Assembly: GCF_030268965.1 (NCBI RefSeq)
Contig: NZ_BSSE01000020.1
Location: 1-64,000, forward strand
Direction of reading: 5' to 3'
Length of the DNA: 64,000 bases
From: Microtetraspora sp. NBRC 16547
Lineage (GTDB): Bacteria > Actinomycetota > Actinomycetes > Streptosporangiales > Streptosporangiaceae
Position 1 is the first letter of the stretch, and every line of letters begins with the position of its first letter. Made by a program: the position numbers and the translations under genes. The notes beneath the pieces were generated by a model. It made no database searches. It was not told where the DNA came from and saw only the letters and a program-made list of their open reading frames with translations. Below, in pieces: positions 52,831-62,900 of the stretch.

Positions 52831-52909
52831 GGATTCCCTCCGGATGCGATGTTTGGGGGGGACGGGACGGGTACGGGCCTCCACATGACCCGATTCGGGA
52901 GGTGAGGTC

Positions 52910-53230
52910 ATGAGTATCCGACGCGGTAGCGACAAGCACGGCCCCCGCATGGACGACGAGCAGAAGCATGAGACGGAGGGTCTCACACGGGGCGGCAGAA
53001 CGCCCTCCGGCATCACTCCCGCGGACGTCGAACGCCGGAGCAATCTGGCGAAGTGGCTGAGCGACGCCGAATATCCGGCGAACCGCGAGAACCTGCTGGC
53101 CCACGCCGAGAGGAAGAGCGCTCCCGACGCCGTGATCGAGGCCGTGCGCCAGCTGCCCGAGCTCAAGTTCCACAACGTCGGTGAGGTGGCCGAGGCCCTC
53201 GGACTCGGCGTGGAACGCCACCACTGCTGA
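52910..53230 (+). CDS. DUF2795 protein
   Basis: 106 residues. A charged, flexible N-terminus (1-33) precedes a DUF2795 domain: GITPADVERRSNLAKWLSDA, NRENLLAHAERKSAPDAVIE and RQLPELKFHNVGEVAEALG. The family is small and helical with no known role. ATG start at 52910 with GGAGG upstream. It is followed after 11 bp by the bacterial eRF1-like gene, with GGGGAG between them, so the two are one unit. It is divergent from the double-GNAT gene. Confidence 0.9.
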   Translation: MSIRRGSDKHGPRMDDEQKHETEGLTRGGRTPSGITPADVERRSNLAKWLSDAEYPANRENLLAHAERKSAPDAVIEAVRQLPELKFHNVGEVAEALGLGVERHHC

Positions 53231-53241
53231 GGGGAGACCCC

Positions 53242-54309
53242 GTGAGACTGGACTCAGTCCGTCATCTGTACGAGCGCCGGGGACCTTTCGTCTCGGTCTA
53301 TATGGACACCGCCCGTACCACCGAGGACGCGGTGAACGCGGTCGAGCTGCGCTGGCGGCGGATCGCTGAGGAACTGACGAAGGAGGGAGCCCCGTCCACG
53401 CTCCGCGGGGCCGCCGGCGAGCTGGTCAACAATCCGGTGGAGGCCGCGCCCGGGCGGGCCGTGTTCGCGGAGGGCGCGTCCGTCGCGCTGACCGAGCCCC
53501 TGGCCGCGCCGCCACCGCGCGAGATCGCCCGATGGTCGCCGCTGCCTCATGTGGTGCCGATGCTGGCCCAGCGCGGGGAGGCCGTGCCGCACCTCCAGGT
53601 GCTGGCCGACCACGCGGGCGCGGACATGATCGTCTCCTGCGGCGGGCGGAGACGCGAGCTTTCGGTCGGGGCCGCCGACTGGCCCATCCAGAAGACCGGC
53701 CAGGGTGGATGGTCGCAGACCCGGTACGACCGGGACGCCGAGGAGACGTGGCGGCGCAACGCGGTCGCGACCGCCGAGATGATCGACAAGGAGGCGCACG
53801 GGATAGGCGCCGAGGTCATCGTGTTGGCGGGCGAGCCGCAGACCCGCCACATGATCATGGAAGCGCTCAGCAAGGAAACGGCCGCGCGCGTCGTGGTGGC
53901 CGAGCGCGGCCGCCGCGCTCCGGGGGCCGCCGGCGAGTCGTTCCAGGCGGAGGTGGACAGGGCCATCGACGCCTGGGTGAGGAAGCGACGCGCCGAGTTA
54001 CTCGGCGCGTACAGCGCGGGGCCGTACGCGACCGGGCTGGCCGACACCGCGCGGGCGCTGCGCGACGCGCGCGTGCGGACGCTGCTGCTGCGGGACGACC
54101 CGTCCGCCGACGCCACGATGTGGATCGGCCCGGAGGGAACCCAGCTCGCGATCGACCCCGGCGAGCTGAGCGACCTGGGCGTGGATCTGCCCATGGAAGA
54201 ACGGGCCGACGCCGCGCTGGCCCGCGCCGCCGCCATGACCGACGCCGACCTCTGGTTCGCGGCGGAGCTCGACTCTCCCGACGGGGTCGGCGCGGTGCTC
54301 AGGTACTGA
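53242..54309 (+). CDS. Bacterial eRF1-like (baeRF/Vms1-type) protein
   Basis: 355 residues. The N-terminal segment LDSVRHLYERRGPFVSVYMD and the central GGWSQTRYDRD (about residue 150) match the baeRF family that includes Mycobacterium Rv2629, classed with Vms1/ANKZF1 peptidyl-tRNA hydrolases. The C-terminal part, TARALRDARVRTLLLRDD and ADLWFAAELDS, resembles an eRF1 domain 3. In eukaryotes Vms1 releases nascent chains stuck on 60S subunits. The loop reads GQGGWSQ, related to but not the release-factor GGQ. GTG start; co-directional with the DUF2795 gene. Confidence 0.85.
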   Translation: MRLDSVRHLYERRGPFVSVYMDTARTTEDAVNAVELRWRRIAEELTKEGAPSTLRGAAGELVNNPVEAAPGRAVFAEGASVALTEPLAAPPPREIARWSPLPHVVPMLAQRGEAVPHLQVLADHAGADMIVSCGGRRRELSVGAADWPIQKTGQGGWSQTRYDRDAEETWRRNAVATAEMIDKEAHGIGAEVIVLAGEPQTRHMIMEALSKETAARVVVAERGRRAPGAAGESFQAEVDRAIDAWVRKRRAELLGAYSAGPYATGLADTARALRDARVRTLLLRDDPSADATMWIGPEGTQLAIDPGELSDLGVDLPMEERADAALARAAAMTDADLWFAAELDSPDGVGAVLRY

Positions 54310-54964
54310 TCACAACTTCGAGGGTCCGGGGGCCGTGCACGCCCTCGACCCGGTTGAGCTCGATGTCGCTGGTCGCCGACGGGCCGCTGATCCAGGTCAG
54401 CGGCCTTTCGGGGGCGAGGCGGGCGACGGCGTCCGGCACTCCGGACACGAGCTGGCCGGCGCGCACCACGCACAGGTGATAGTCCGGGAGCAGCGTCAGC
54501 GCCCGTCGTCCCTGGCCGGGACCGGCGTCGAGGACGATCGTGCCGGTCTCGGCGATCGCCACGGCGCACCCCGTGATCACACCGTCCGTGCCGTCGAGGT
54601 CGGCCGCGCTCAGCTCCGGGTCGTCGCCCACCGTGTCGTACGGCCCCCGATCCAGCCAGGCCGCCGGGAGGCCCTCCGGCACGACGAGGCGTCGGATCTC
54701 CCGGCGCCCGAGCGCCTCCGCGACAACGGAGGCGACCTCGGCCTCGGCGACCACGTGGACGATCGCGCGGTAGTCGCGCAGCCGCTCGGCGAACAGATCG
54801 ATCAGGCGCTCGTCGGCGTTCGGCCCTGTGTCACCGCCCGTGTCACGGGGCGTGACACCGGCCGTGACACCGGCCGCGCCGCGGTAGGCGCGCGGCACCT
54901 CGACGTCGGGCGCGCCCGCGACGGCGCCGCGGACGCGGGCGAGGATCATGTCGCGCGAGTTCAT
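54299..54964 (-). CDS. lutC: Lactate utilisation protein LutC (LUD domain)
   Basis: 221 residues. The LUD fold is shown by ERLIDLFAERLRDYRAIVHVV, EALGRREIRRLVVPEGLP, ADLDGTDGVITGCAVAIAET and the final RLAPERPLTWISGPSATSDIE. With LutA and LutB it oxidises L-lactate to pyruvate. The ATG at 54964 overlaps the TGA of lutB (ATGA). The last 11 bp overlap the end of the eRF1-like gene on the opposite strand. Confidence 0.93.
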   Translation of the reverse strand: MNSRDMILARVRGAVAGAPDVEVPRAYRGAAGVTAGVTPRDTGGDTGPNADERLIDLFAERLRDYRAIVHVVAEAEVASVVAEALGRREIRRLVVPEGLPAAWLDRGPYDTVGDDPELSAADLDGTDGVITGCAVAIAETGTIVLDAGPGQGRRALTLLPDYHLCVVRAGQLVSGVPDAVARLAPERPLTWISGPSATSDIELNRVEGVHGPRTLEVVIST

Positions 54965-56385
54965 CGGCTGCCTCCGCCGGTACGGTCCCACCAGTCGCGG
55001 AACGATTCACGGGGGATATCCGGGATGTCGCGGGTGTCGGTCCACGCGGACATCGGGCCGGGCAGGCGCTTGGGCACGAACCGGCGCAGCCTCCCGCCGG
55101 CCCGCTGGGCCCGCGCCAACCGTCCGGGCCGGTTGAAGATCCAGCCGGCGGCGGCCATGCCGAGGCGCTCGGCACGCGGGTGGCGGGCCTTGGCGCGCAG
55201 GTCGACCAGCACCTGCGGGATGTCGATGGCCACCGGGCACACCTCGTAGCAGGCTCCGCACAGCGACGACGCGTACGGAAGCGAGCGGTCCAGTTCGGAG
55301 CCGAGTCCGCGGAGCTGCGGGGTGAGGATCGCCCCGATCGGCCCGGGATAGACGGATCCGTACGCGTGGCCGCCCGCGCGCTCGTAGACCGGGCACACGT
55401 TGAGGCAGGCGGAGCAGCGGATGCAGCGCAGCGCCTGGCGTCCGACCTCGTCGGCGAGGACGTCGGTGCGGCCGTTGTCGAGGAGCACGAGGTGGAAGTC
55501 CTGGCCCTCCGTCGCGCCGGTCCAGGTGGAGGTGTAGGGGTTCATCCGCTCCCCTGTCGAGCTCCTGGGCAGGAGCTGGAGGAAGACCTCCAGGTCGCGC
55601 CAGGTCGGCAGGACCTTCTCGATGCCGACGACGCTGATCAGCGTCCGGGGCAGGGTGAGGCACATCCGTCCGTTGCCCTCGGACTCCAGGACCACCAGGG
55701 TCCCGGACTCGGCGATCATGAAGTTCGCCCCGGAGATCGCGACCTTGGTGGAGAGGAAGCGTTCCCTGAGGTGGAGCCGGGCCGCCTCGGCGAGCGCGCG
55801 GGGATCGTCGGTGAGGTCCTCCGGCGCCGCCCGGCCCCACTCGCCCATCCGCTCCAGGAAGATCTCGCGGATCTCCGCGCGGCTCCGGTGGATCGCCGGG
55901 ACCAGGATGTGCGAGGGCCAGTCGTCGCCGAGCTGGACGATCAGTTCGGCCAGGTCGGTCTCGTACGCGGTGACGCCCTCGGCGGCGAGGGCGTCGTTCA
56001 GCCCGATCTCCTGGGTGGCCATCGACTTGACCTTGACCACCTCGGTCTCGCCGGTGGCCTTGACCAGGCCGGCGACGATCCGGTTGGCCTCATCGGCGTC
56101 CCTGGCCCAGTGGACGCGGCCGCCCGCGGCGGTGACCGCCTCCTCGAGCTGGATGAGGTAGCGGTCCAGGTTGCGGAGGGTGTGGTCCTTGATGGCCTTG
56201 CCCGCCTGTCGGAGCTCCTCCCAGTCGGGCAGCTCGCCGACCACGCTCGCCCGCTTGTCGCGGATGGTGTGCGTCGCCTTGCGCAGGTTGAACCGCAGCT
56301 GCGAGTCGCGAACGGCCTTCGCCGCGTTGGAGGGGAAGCTCTGTTCGAGCGCCCGGGCGGGCATGCCGAGGAAGGTGCGGCTCAC
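54961..56385 (-). CDS. lutB: Lactate utilisation iron-sulphur protein LutB
   Basis: 474 residues: a LUD domain in the N-terminal two thirds (LYQLE-type RYLIQLEEAVTAAGGRVHWA, IAESGTLVVLESEGNGRMCL) and two 4Fe-4S sites, CIRCSACLNVCPVYE and CGACYEVCPVAIDIP, at about 300-365. It carries electrons in lactate oxidation. GTG 56385 overlaps the TGA of lutA (GTGA), and its stop overlaps the start of lutC, so lutABC is fully coupled. Confidence 0.95.
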   Translation of the reverse strand: MSRTFLGMPARALEQSFPSNAAKAVRDSQLRFNLRKATHTIRDKRASVVGELPDWEELRQAGKAIKDHTLRNLDRYLIQLEEAVTAAGGRVHWARDADEANRIVAGLVKATGETEVVKVKSMATQEIGLNDALAAEGVTAYETDLAELIVQLGDDWPSHILVPAIHRSRAEIREIFLERMGEWGRAAPEDLTDDPRALAEAARLHLRERFLSTKVAISGANFMIAESGTLVVLESEGNGRMCLTLPRTLISVVGIEKVLPTWRDLEVFLQLLPRSSTGERMNPYTSTWTGATEGQDFHLVLLDNGRTDVLADEVGRQALRCIRCSACLNVCPVYERAGGHAYGSVYPGPIGAILTPQLRGLGSELDRSLPYASSLCGACYEVCPVAIDIPQVLVDLRAKARHPRAERLGMAAAGWIFNRPGRLARAQRAGGRLRRFVPKRLPGPMSAWTDTRDIPDIPRESFRDWWDRTGGGSR

Positions 56386-57098
56386 GGCTCGGCCACCTCC
56401 GTCGCGGCGAGGATCTCGGCCAGATGCATGATCTTGACTCCGGTCTTCTGGCGGGTGAGCGTTCCCCCGATGTGCATCAGGCAGGAGTTGTCGGCGGCGC
56501 ACAGGACTTCCGCTCCCGTGGACATGACATTTCCGACTTTGTCAGCACACATCGCGGCGGATATGTCGGGATTTTTCACGGCGAAGGTGCCACCGAAGCC
56601 GCAGCATTCCTCGGCGCCGGGCAGCGGCACGAGCTCCAGGCCCCGGACGTTCCGCAGCAGCCGCAGCGGCCGGTCCCCGAGATGCAGCCCGCGCAGGGAG
56701 TGGCAGGTGGGGTGGTAGGTCACCCGGTGCGGGAAGTACGCCCCCACGTCGGTCACGCCGAGCACGTCGATCAGAAACTCGGAGAGCTCGTAGACCTTGG
56801 GCACCACCTCGCCGGTGGCGGCGGGTGCCAGCCTCGGATACTGCTCGCGCACCATGGCCCCGCATGAACCCGAGGGCACGACCACCGCGTCGTACCCGGC
56901 GAAGACGTCCGCGAAGTGGCGCGCGAGCCGTACGCCCTCCTCGCGATAGCCGGTGTTGACGTGCATCTGCCCGCAGCAGGTCTGCGCCCGGGGGAAGGCG
57001 ACGTCGACGCCGAGACGGCGGAGCAGCGTCACCGTCGCCTTCCCCGTGCCGGGGAAGAGCGTGTCGTTGACGCAGGTGATGAAGAGGGCGACCCGCAC
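56382..57098 (-). CDS. lutA: Lactate utilisation protein LutA (CCG domains)
   Basis: 238 residues, the normal LutA size. Two cysteine-rich CCG domains: TCCGQMHVNTGY with FITCVNDTLFP before it, and ECCGFGGTFAVKNPDIS with YHPTCHSLRG before it. These bind electron-transfer clusters as in GlpC and heterodisulphide reductases. The GTG at 57098 has GGGAG 6 bases upstream; an ATG five codons earlier lacks a site. Two GntR-type operators lie just upstream. Confidence 0.94.
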   Translation of the reverse strand: MRVALFITCVNDTLFPGTGKATVTLLRRLGVDVAFPRAQTCCGQMHVNTGYREEGVRLARHFADVFAGYDAVVVPSGSCGAMVREQYPRLAPAATGEVVPKVYELSEFLIDVLGVTDVGAYFPHRVTYHPTCHSLRGLHLGDRPLRLLRNVRGLELVPLPGAEECCGFGGTFAVKNPDISAAMCADKVGNVMSTGAEVLCAADNSCLMHIGGTLTRQKTGVKIMHLAEILAATEVAEP

Positions 57099-57116
57099 GT
57101 ACGGCTCCCGCATGTA

Positions 57117-57142
57117 TGGTCTGACCAAATATGGTCTGACCA
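57117..57142. promoter_or_regulatory. Double GntR/FadR-type operator
   Basis: Two perfect copies of the palindrome TGGTCTGACCA, at 57117-57127 and 57132-57142, 15 bp apart start to start. This matches the TGGTC-N-GACCA pattern of FadR-subfamily regulators such as LldR. They lie between the divergent lutA and regulator genes. Confidence 0.88.
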
Positions 57143-57169
57143 TACACCCGGTCACAAGGAGGACGGACT

Positions 57170-57883
57170 TTGAGCGGCGTCGATCGTTCCCAGGAGTTCC
57201 GGCGCGGGCCGGTGGGGCCCCGGACGCGGGCCTACGAGGAGGTCCTGAACCGGATCGAGGAGCGGATCACCGCCGACGGGCTCACCGTCGGCGACCGGCT
57301 GCCGGGTGAGCGCCAGCTCGCCGAGCAACTCCAGGTGAGCCGATCGTCGGTCCGCGAGGCCCTCCGCGCGCTCGCGACCCTCGGCGTGGTGTCGTCCCAG
57401 GTCGGCCGGGGCCCGGACGCGGGGGCGGTGCTGACCTCGCGACCGGACAGCGCACTGACCGACCTGCTCCGCCTCAACCTCGGCCTGTCCACGCTCTCCA
57501 TGCGCGAGGTCGTGGACACCCGCCTGATGATCGAGCAGTGGGCGGTCGCCCACGCGGCGCGCGACGGAGAGGGCGCGCTCGACGAGATGGCCCGCGCCAT
57601 CGCCGCCATGGACGCCGCCACCACCCCGGAGGAGTTCGTCGAGCACGACATCGCCTTCCACATGGCGATCGCCGCGGCGTCGGGCAACCGGCTCACCTCC
57701 GCGATCATGCGGGCGCTGCGCGACGCGGTACGGCGCTACGCGATCGACGCGGTGCTCCGCCTCGGCGACACCGCGGACCTGCAGGCGGACCACCGGCGCA
57801 TCCACTCCGCCGTCACGGAGGGCGACGCCGCCGCCTCCGTCGCCGCGGTCACCGAGCATCTGGCCCGTGCCTATCCGGGGTAG
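57170..57883 (+). CDS. GntR (FadR-subfamily) regulator of the lut genes
   Basis: 237 residues. N-terminal winged helix: YEEVLNRIEERITADGLTVG, LPGERQLAEQLQVSRSSVRE, LRALATLGVV. C-terminal FCD ligand domain with the metal/ligand residues in EHDIAFHMAIAAASGN and DHRRIHSAV. By neighbourhood it is a lactate-responsive repressor of lutABC (LldR/LutR type) binding the two operators upstream. TTG start at 57170 with AGGAGG 7 bases upstream. Confidence 0.92.
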   Translation: MSGVDRSQEFRRGPVGPRTRAYEEVLNRIEERITADGLTVGDRLPGERQLAEQLQVSRSSVREALRALATLGVVSSQVGRGPDAGAVLTSRPDSALTDLLRLNLGLSTLSMREVVDTRLMIEQWAVAHAARDGEGALDEMARAIAAMDAATTPEEFVEHDIAFHMAIAAASGNRLTSAIMRALRDAVRRYAIDAVLRLGDTADLQADHRRIHSAVTEGDAAASVAAVTEHLARAYPG

Positions 57884-57933
57884 AACGTGTTCTAATCAGG
57901 TTCCACGCGCACGACGTGATCGAGGAGGATCAG

Positions 57934-58947
57934 GTGGCCGAGGACCTGAGGCTTGGACTGAATCTTGGTTACTGGCAGCGGAGCGCCGACGACGCGACCG
58001 TGCTCGTCCAGGCGGCCGAGCGCCTGGGCTACGACTCGGTGTGGACGGCCGAGGCGTACGGAAGCGACGCGTTCACCCCGCTCGCCTGGTATGGCGCGCG
58101 GACCAGCAGAATCAAGCTCGGAACGAGCGTGGCGCAGATCTCCGCGCGCACCCCGGCGGCCACCGCGATGACCGCGATGACGCTGGACCACCTCACCGGC
58201 GGCCGGCTGCTCCTCGGCATCGGCGCGTCCGGGCCGCAGGTCGTCGAGGGCTGGTACGGCCGGCCGTTCGCCCGGCCGCTGGCCAGGACGCGCGAGTACG
58301 TCGAGATCATGCGCAAGATGTGGCGCCGGGAAGAACCCGTTATCAATGACGGGCCGCACTATCCGCTGCCGCTGCCCGGCGGCCTGGGCAAACCGCTGAA
58401 GCTGATCACGCGACCGCTCCGCGACGACATCCCGGTCTATCTGGGCGCGGAGGGCCCGAAGAACGTCGCCCTCGCCGCCGAGATCGCCCAGGGGTGGCTG
58501 CCGCTGTTCGCCTTCCCCGAGAAGATCGGAACGATGTACGGCACGGCACTCGCGGGGGCCCGGCCGGGGTTCGACGTCGCGGCCATGGTCATGGTCATGG
58601 TCACCGACGACGTCAGGGCCGCCCTGGACGGCGTCAAGATGATGCTCACGCTGTACATCGGGGGCATGGGCGCGAAGACGCGCAACTTCCACGCGGACAT
58701 CATCGGCCGCATGGGATACGCCGAGGCGGCGGAGCGCATCCAGGCGCTCTATCTCGCCGGGCGCAAGGACGCGGCGTTCGCCGCGATCCCGGACGAGCTG
58801 GCCGACGGCATCTCCCTCGTCGGACCGCCCGGACGGATCCGCGAGCGGCTGGAACCGTGGCGCGCGAGCCCGGTGACGAACCTGCTCGTGATGGGCCCGC
58901 GTGACGAGGAGACGCTGCGGACAGTCCGCGACCTCGTTCTCGAATAG
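57934..58947 (+). CDS. LLM-class F420-dependent oxidoreductase
   Basis: 337 residues of the F420-dependent subgroup: LGLNLGYWQRSADDATVLVQ, LGYDSVWTAEAYGSDAFTPL, LGTSVAQISARTPAATAM, and LTGGRLLLGIGASGPQVVEG. The substrate is not apparent. GTG 57934 has GGAGG about 6 bases upstream. It follows the lut regulator by 50 bp on the same strand, which may be coincidence. It is not close in sequence to the LLM protein at 176. Confidence 0.92.
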   Translation: MAEDLRLGLNLGYWQRSADDATVLVQAAERLGYDSVWTAEAYGSDAFTPLAWYGARTSRIKLGTSVAQISARTPAATAMTAMTLDHLTGGRLLLGIGASGPQVVEGWYGRPFARPLARTREYVEIMRKMWRREEPVINDGPHYPLPLPGGLGKPLKLITRPLRDDIPVYLGAEGPKNVALAAEIAQGWLPLFAFPEKIGTMYGTALAGARPGFDVAAMVMVMVTDDVRAALDGVKMMLTLYIGGMGAKTRNFHADIIGRMGYAEAAERIQALYLAGRKDAAFAAIPDELADGISLVGPPGRIRERLEPWRASPVTNLLVMGPRDEETLRTVRDLVLE

Positions 58948-59165
58948 TCCTCGGGAAGGCCCCTCAACCGGCTCCGCCGGTCACTTGTCGCACCACCCTT
59001 CAGACCGCTCTTCACCAGCGGCGATCGATCGCCCGGCCAAAGTGGCGGGAAGCGCGTGCCAAACCTTTCTATGGCCCGCGACGGGCATCGAACCTCCACC
59101 GATTAGCCCAGGTACCAATGGGATACGAGAGAGGCAAGTGACACGGAGGCCGGGGGGAGAAACAC

Positions 59166-59921
59166 ATGCGGTCCGCCTCGTCAGAAGTGAGCCGGTCGGC
59201 CGTGGCGGTCTACGCGAGCCTCGGCACCCAGGTCGCCTCGATGGCCGCGCTCGTCGTCTTCGAGCACGTGCGCGGGCGGCGGCTGATCAGGGAGATCGCC
59301 GCGTTCGGCGGGGATCCGCATGATCCGGCCGCCCGTGAGGTGGTCGGGGCCGTGACCGTGTTCGCGCTTCTGATGCTGCTGCTGGCCGCGGCCACGATCA
59401 CCGCCGCGGTGGCCTATCTGAGCTGGCTGCGGCGGGTGCGCCCGGACTCCTCCGGCCTCTACGCGGTCGGCGCCTGGCTGCTGCCGGGGGTGAACCTCGT
59501 GGTGCCGCCGATCATCGCCGACCGCGCTTGGCGGGAGGCGGCGCACGGCCGGGGCACCCGGTCCCGCTGGCTGCCGCTCCTCATCGGCTGGTGGCTGAGC
59601 TGGCTGGCGCTGATCTGGCTGGTGCTGGTGCGGCTGCCGCGGACGCACAGCTCGGCCGACCTGACGGGCGCGGGACTGCTCGAACTGGTGACCGCGGCGG
59701 TCGCCGCCGCGCTGTGCGCCGCCACCGTCCATCGGATCACGGGGTTCCGCAGCGTCAGGGCGCCCGCCGCGCAGGCCGACGCGGGCCGTCACCGCGTACG
59801 CGTGCGAGTGGGCCCGGAGCTGCCGGAGCTCGCGTGCCAGACCCGCCGCTGGGGCTCGGCCGGATGGGCCAGGAAGGCCGCGGCGTCGCGCACGCCCGGG
59901 GTCGGCCCGATATCGGAGTAG
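59166..59921 (+). CDS. DUF4328-type membrane protein
   Basis: 251 residues with about five membrane helices (near 12-32, 60-85, 98-118, 133-156, 168-190). The VAYLSWLRRVRPD and YAVGAWLLPGVNLVVPPIIADRAWREA segments match the DUF4328 family of actinobacteria, of unknown role. ATG start at 59166. Its last 133 bases overlap the 3' end of dnaE2 on the other strand; the C-terminal 45 residues are Arg-rich and may be an extension fixed by that overlap. Confidence 0.82.
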   Translation: MRSASSEVSRSAVAVYASLGTQVASMAALVVFEHVRGRRLIREIAAFGGDPHDPAAREVVGAVTVFALLMLLLAAATITAAVAYLSWLRRVRPDSSGLYAVGAWLLPGVNLVVPPIIADRAWREAAHGRGTRSRWLPLLIGWWLSWLALIWLVLVRLPRTHSSADLTGAGLLELVTAAVAAALCAATVHRITGFRSVRAPAAQADAGRHRVRVRVGPELPELACQTRRWGSAGWARKAAASRTPGVGPISE

Positions 59922-62900
59922 GGCGAGAGCCGGTAGCCGTTGTCGTACTCGATGGAGCGCCCGCCCACGCCGCCGCCGGGCTCGGGCCTCTCCTCCAGCC
60001 GGGCGCGTACGGCGTCGATGCCTCCGTGGGGCGCCGGGGCCCGCCACAGCTCGTCGAGATCGACGAGGTTCCAGCAGTGCAGGGCGCGCAGCGAGACGGC
60101 ACGCGCGCCGGTGCGCCGGACCACGCCCCTCGCGACCAGCAGCCAGGACCCGAACACGGTCGCCGCCGTGTGCGCCTGAACCGACTCGAAGAACGTCAGG
60201 TCGATCGGGCCGGTGGAGTCGTCGAGGGTGAGGAAGATGACCCGCTGGCCCGAGCGCACGGCGGGCGTCTGGGTGGCCACCTTGACCCCGGCGACCAGGA
60301 TCTCCGCACCGTTCCGCTGCCGCAGCAGGTCCTTCGACCGGACGACGCCGATCGCGTCGAGCAGCTCGTCGTGGAAGCCGATCACATGCCGGCTGACGTC
60401 CATGCCGAGGACGGCGAGCTCCGCCTCGACCACCTCCGCCTCGGTCATCTCCGGCAGCTCGCCGGGAGTGACCCGCTCGGTGAACCCCATCGGGAGCTGC
60501 ACGGCCGTCGCGTCCCTCCCGGCCGCCACGCCGGCCGCCGAGGAGCGGTCGAGCGCCCCGACCTGGGCGATCAGGTCACGCCGGGTCAGCCTGCCCGGCC
60601 GCCATCGGGGGCCGCCGGGGTGCAGGCCGTACATGGCGTCGAGGCCGCCGACCTCCACGATCCGCTCGGCGACGGGCCGTGACGGGCGGGCCCGCTCCCA
60701 GAAGTCGGCCATCGAGGTGTACGGCTGGCCGGCGACCATCCGGGCGACCTCGGCCTCGCTGGCCCCCCGCACCGCGGAGAACGGCACGCGCAGGCCGTAC
60801 CCACGGCCGAACCCTCCGGTCTCCCTGTCAGGTCCGCCGTCGACACCACTGTCGACGCCACCGCCGAGATCGACGTCCTGCCGCCGCGGGCCCAGGTCGC
60901 CGGGCCGGACGCGGAGGGTCAGCGACTCCCCCGTCAGCTCCTCCGTCGACTCCCCCGTCGACTCCCCTGTCGCCGCCGCCTCGCCGTACGGCTCTTCGGG
61001 AGGCGGCCCGGCCGGCTCGCCGCCGGTCTTCTCGACCCGCCAGTCCCTGCCGGAGTGGTTAACGTCCAGGGCCAGGATGTCGACGCCGCATCGCCGGGCC
61101 TCGTCGAGGATCACGCGGCTCGGGTACATGCCCGGCTCGTGGGTGAGCACGCCCGCGAAGAAGGCGGCCGCGTGGTGCCGCTTCAACCACGCCGACTGGT
61201 AGGTGGGCAGCGCGAACGCCGCCGCGTGCGCCTTGCAGAACCCGAACGCGCCGAACGCGTCGAGGATCTTCCACGCCTTCTCCACCGTGGCGGGGCCGAA
61301 GCCCCGTTCCTCGGCCAGCGGCACGAACCAGTCGCGGACCGCCCCCCTGCCCTGCGGGGTGTCCAGCGCGCGGCGGGCCTTCTCCGCCTCCGACAGCCCG
61401 CATCCGGTCATGACGTCGATGACCTTCAGGACCTGCTCGTGGAAGACGACCACGCCGTGGGTCTCCCGTAGCGACTCGCGCAGGTCCTCATGGGGGTACG
61501 ACGGCCGCCGGAAGCCGTGCCTGGCCTCGAGGTACGGCGTGACCATGTCGGAGTTGACCGGACCCGGCCGGAACAGCGAGATGTCCACGATCAGGTCGTG
61601 CATCGTGCGGGGCTCCAGCTTGGCGACCAGCTCCCGCTGGCCGGGCGACTCGATCTGGAAGCAGCCGATCGTGCGACCGGAGCAGATCATGTCGTAGGTG
61701 TCCACGTCGTCGCGCGGGACGGCGTCCAGGGCGATCCGCACGCCGTCGACCCGCTCGATCTCGTCCAGCGCGTGGGCCATCGCGGACTGCATCCGCACGC
61801 CGAGCACGTCCAGCTTGAGCAGGCCCGCCTCCTCGACGTCGTCCTTGTCGAACTGCGACATCGGGAAGTCGAGCAGGCTGCGTTCCACCGGCGTGCGGTC
61901 GCGCAGCGCCGCGTTGCCGACCAGCACGCCGCACGGATGCAGCGCAATGTGCCGGGGCAGCCCGTCGAGCTTCTCGGCCAGCCGGAACACCGTCTCCAGC
62001 GACCGGTCGTTCAGCCCGCTGTCGCGCAGCTCGGGCAGGTCGGCCAGCGCGGCCCGGATCTGCTTGGCGCGGATGTGCGGGAACGCCTTCGCGATGGCGT
62101 CGATCTCGTGCGGGGGCAGCCCCATGGCCGAGCCGACGTCCCTGATCGCGCTGCGGGCGCGATAGGTCTCCATCATGGAGACGCAGGCCACCCGGGCCTC
62201 GCCGTACCGGCCGAGGATGGCGCGGTAGCAGTCGAGCCGGCGCGCGGACTCGACGTCCACGTCGATGTCCGGCAGTCCGTGGCGGCCCTCGGACAGGAAG
62301 CGCTCCATCAGCAGGCCGTGTTCGAGCGGGTTCACCTCGCCGATGCCGGCGAGGTAGTTGACCAGGCTGCCCGCGCCTGAGCCGCGGATCGCGCAGCGCA
62401 CGCCCATGGCGCGGATCATGTCGGTGATGCCGGCCACCGCGACGAAGTAGCCGGACAGCCGCTTCCTCTCGATGATGTCCAGCTCGGCGGCGAGCCGTTC
62501 CCTGGCCTCCTTCGAACGTTCCATGCCCCGGCGGCGCAACCCGTCGTCGCAGCGGTCCCGCAGCATCGGGACCGGATCGCCGCCGATCTCCGGCAGGTGC
62601 AGCGCACCCGGAGGGTCGGACAGGAGCGGGACGATCTCGACCGCGTCAAGCACGCATCTCTCCGCGACGTGACGCGTCTCCTCCAGGAGGCGGGCCATCC
62701 GGCTTCGGTCACCGCCGCAGACCCGGGCCGCCACCGAGCCCATCTCCTCGCCGCTCTTGAGATACGCCTGCGTGGAGGGCTCAAGGTGCCGGACGTGCAG
62801 CGGCGCGAGCCGTCGCGCGGCGTCCAGCACGTTGCCGACCTGGTGGTCGGAGGTGTCGAGGTGGCGCACCGCGTTGGTCAGCACGGCGGGGACGCCCACC

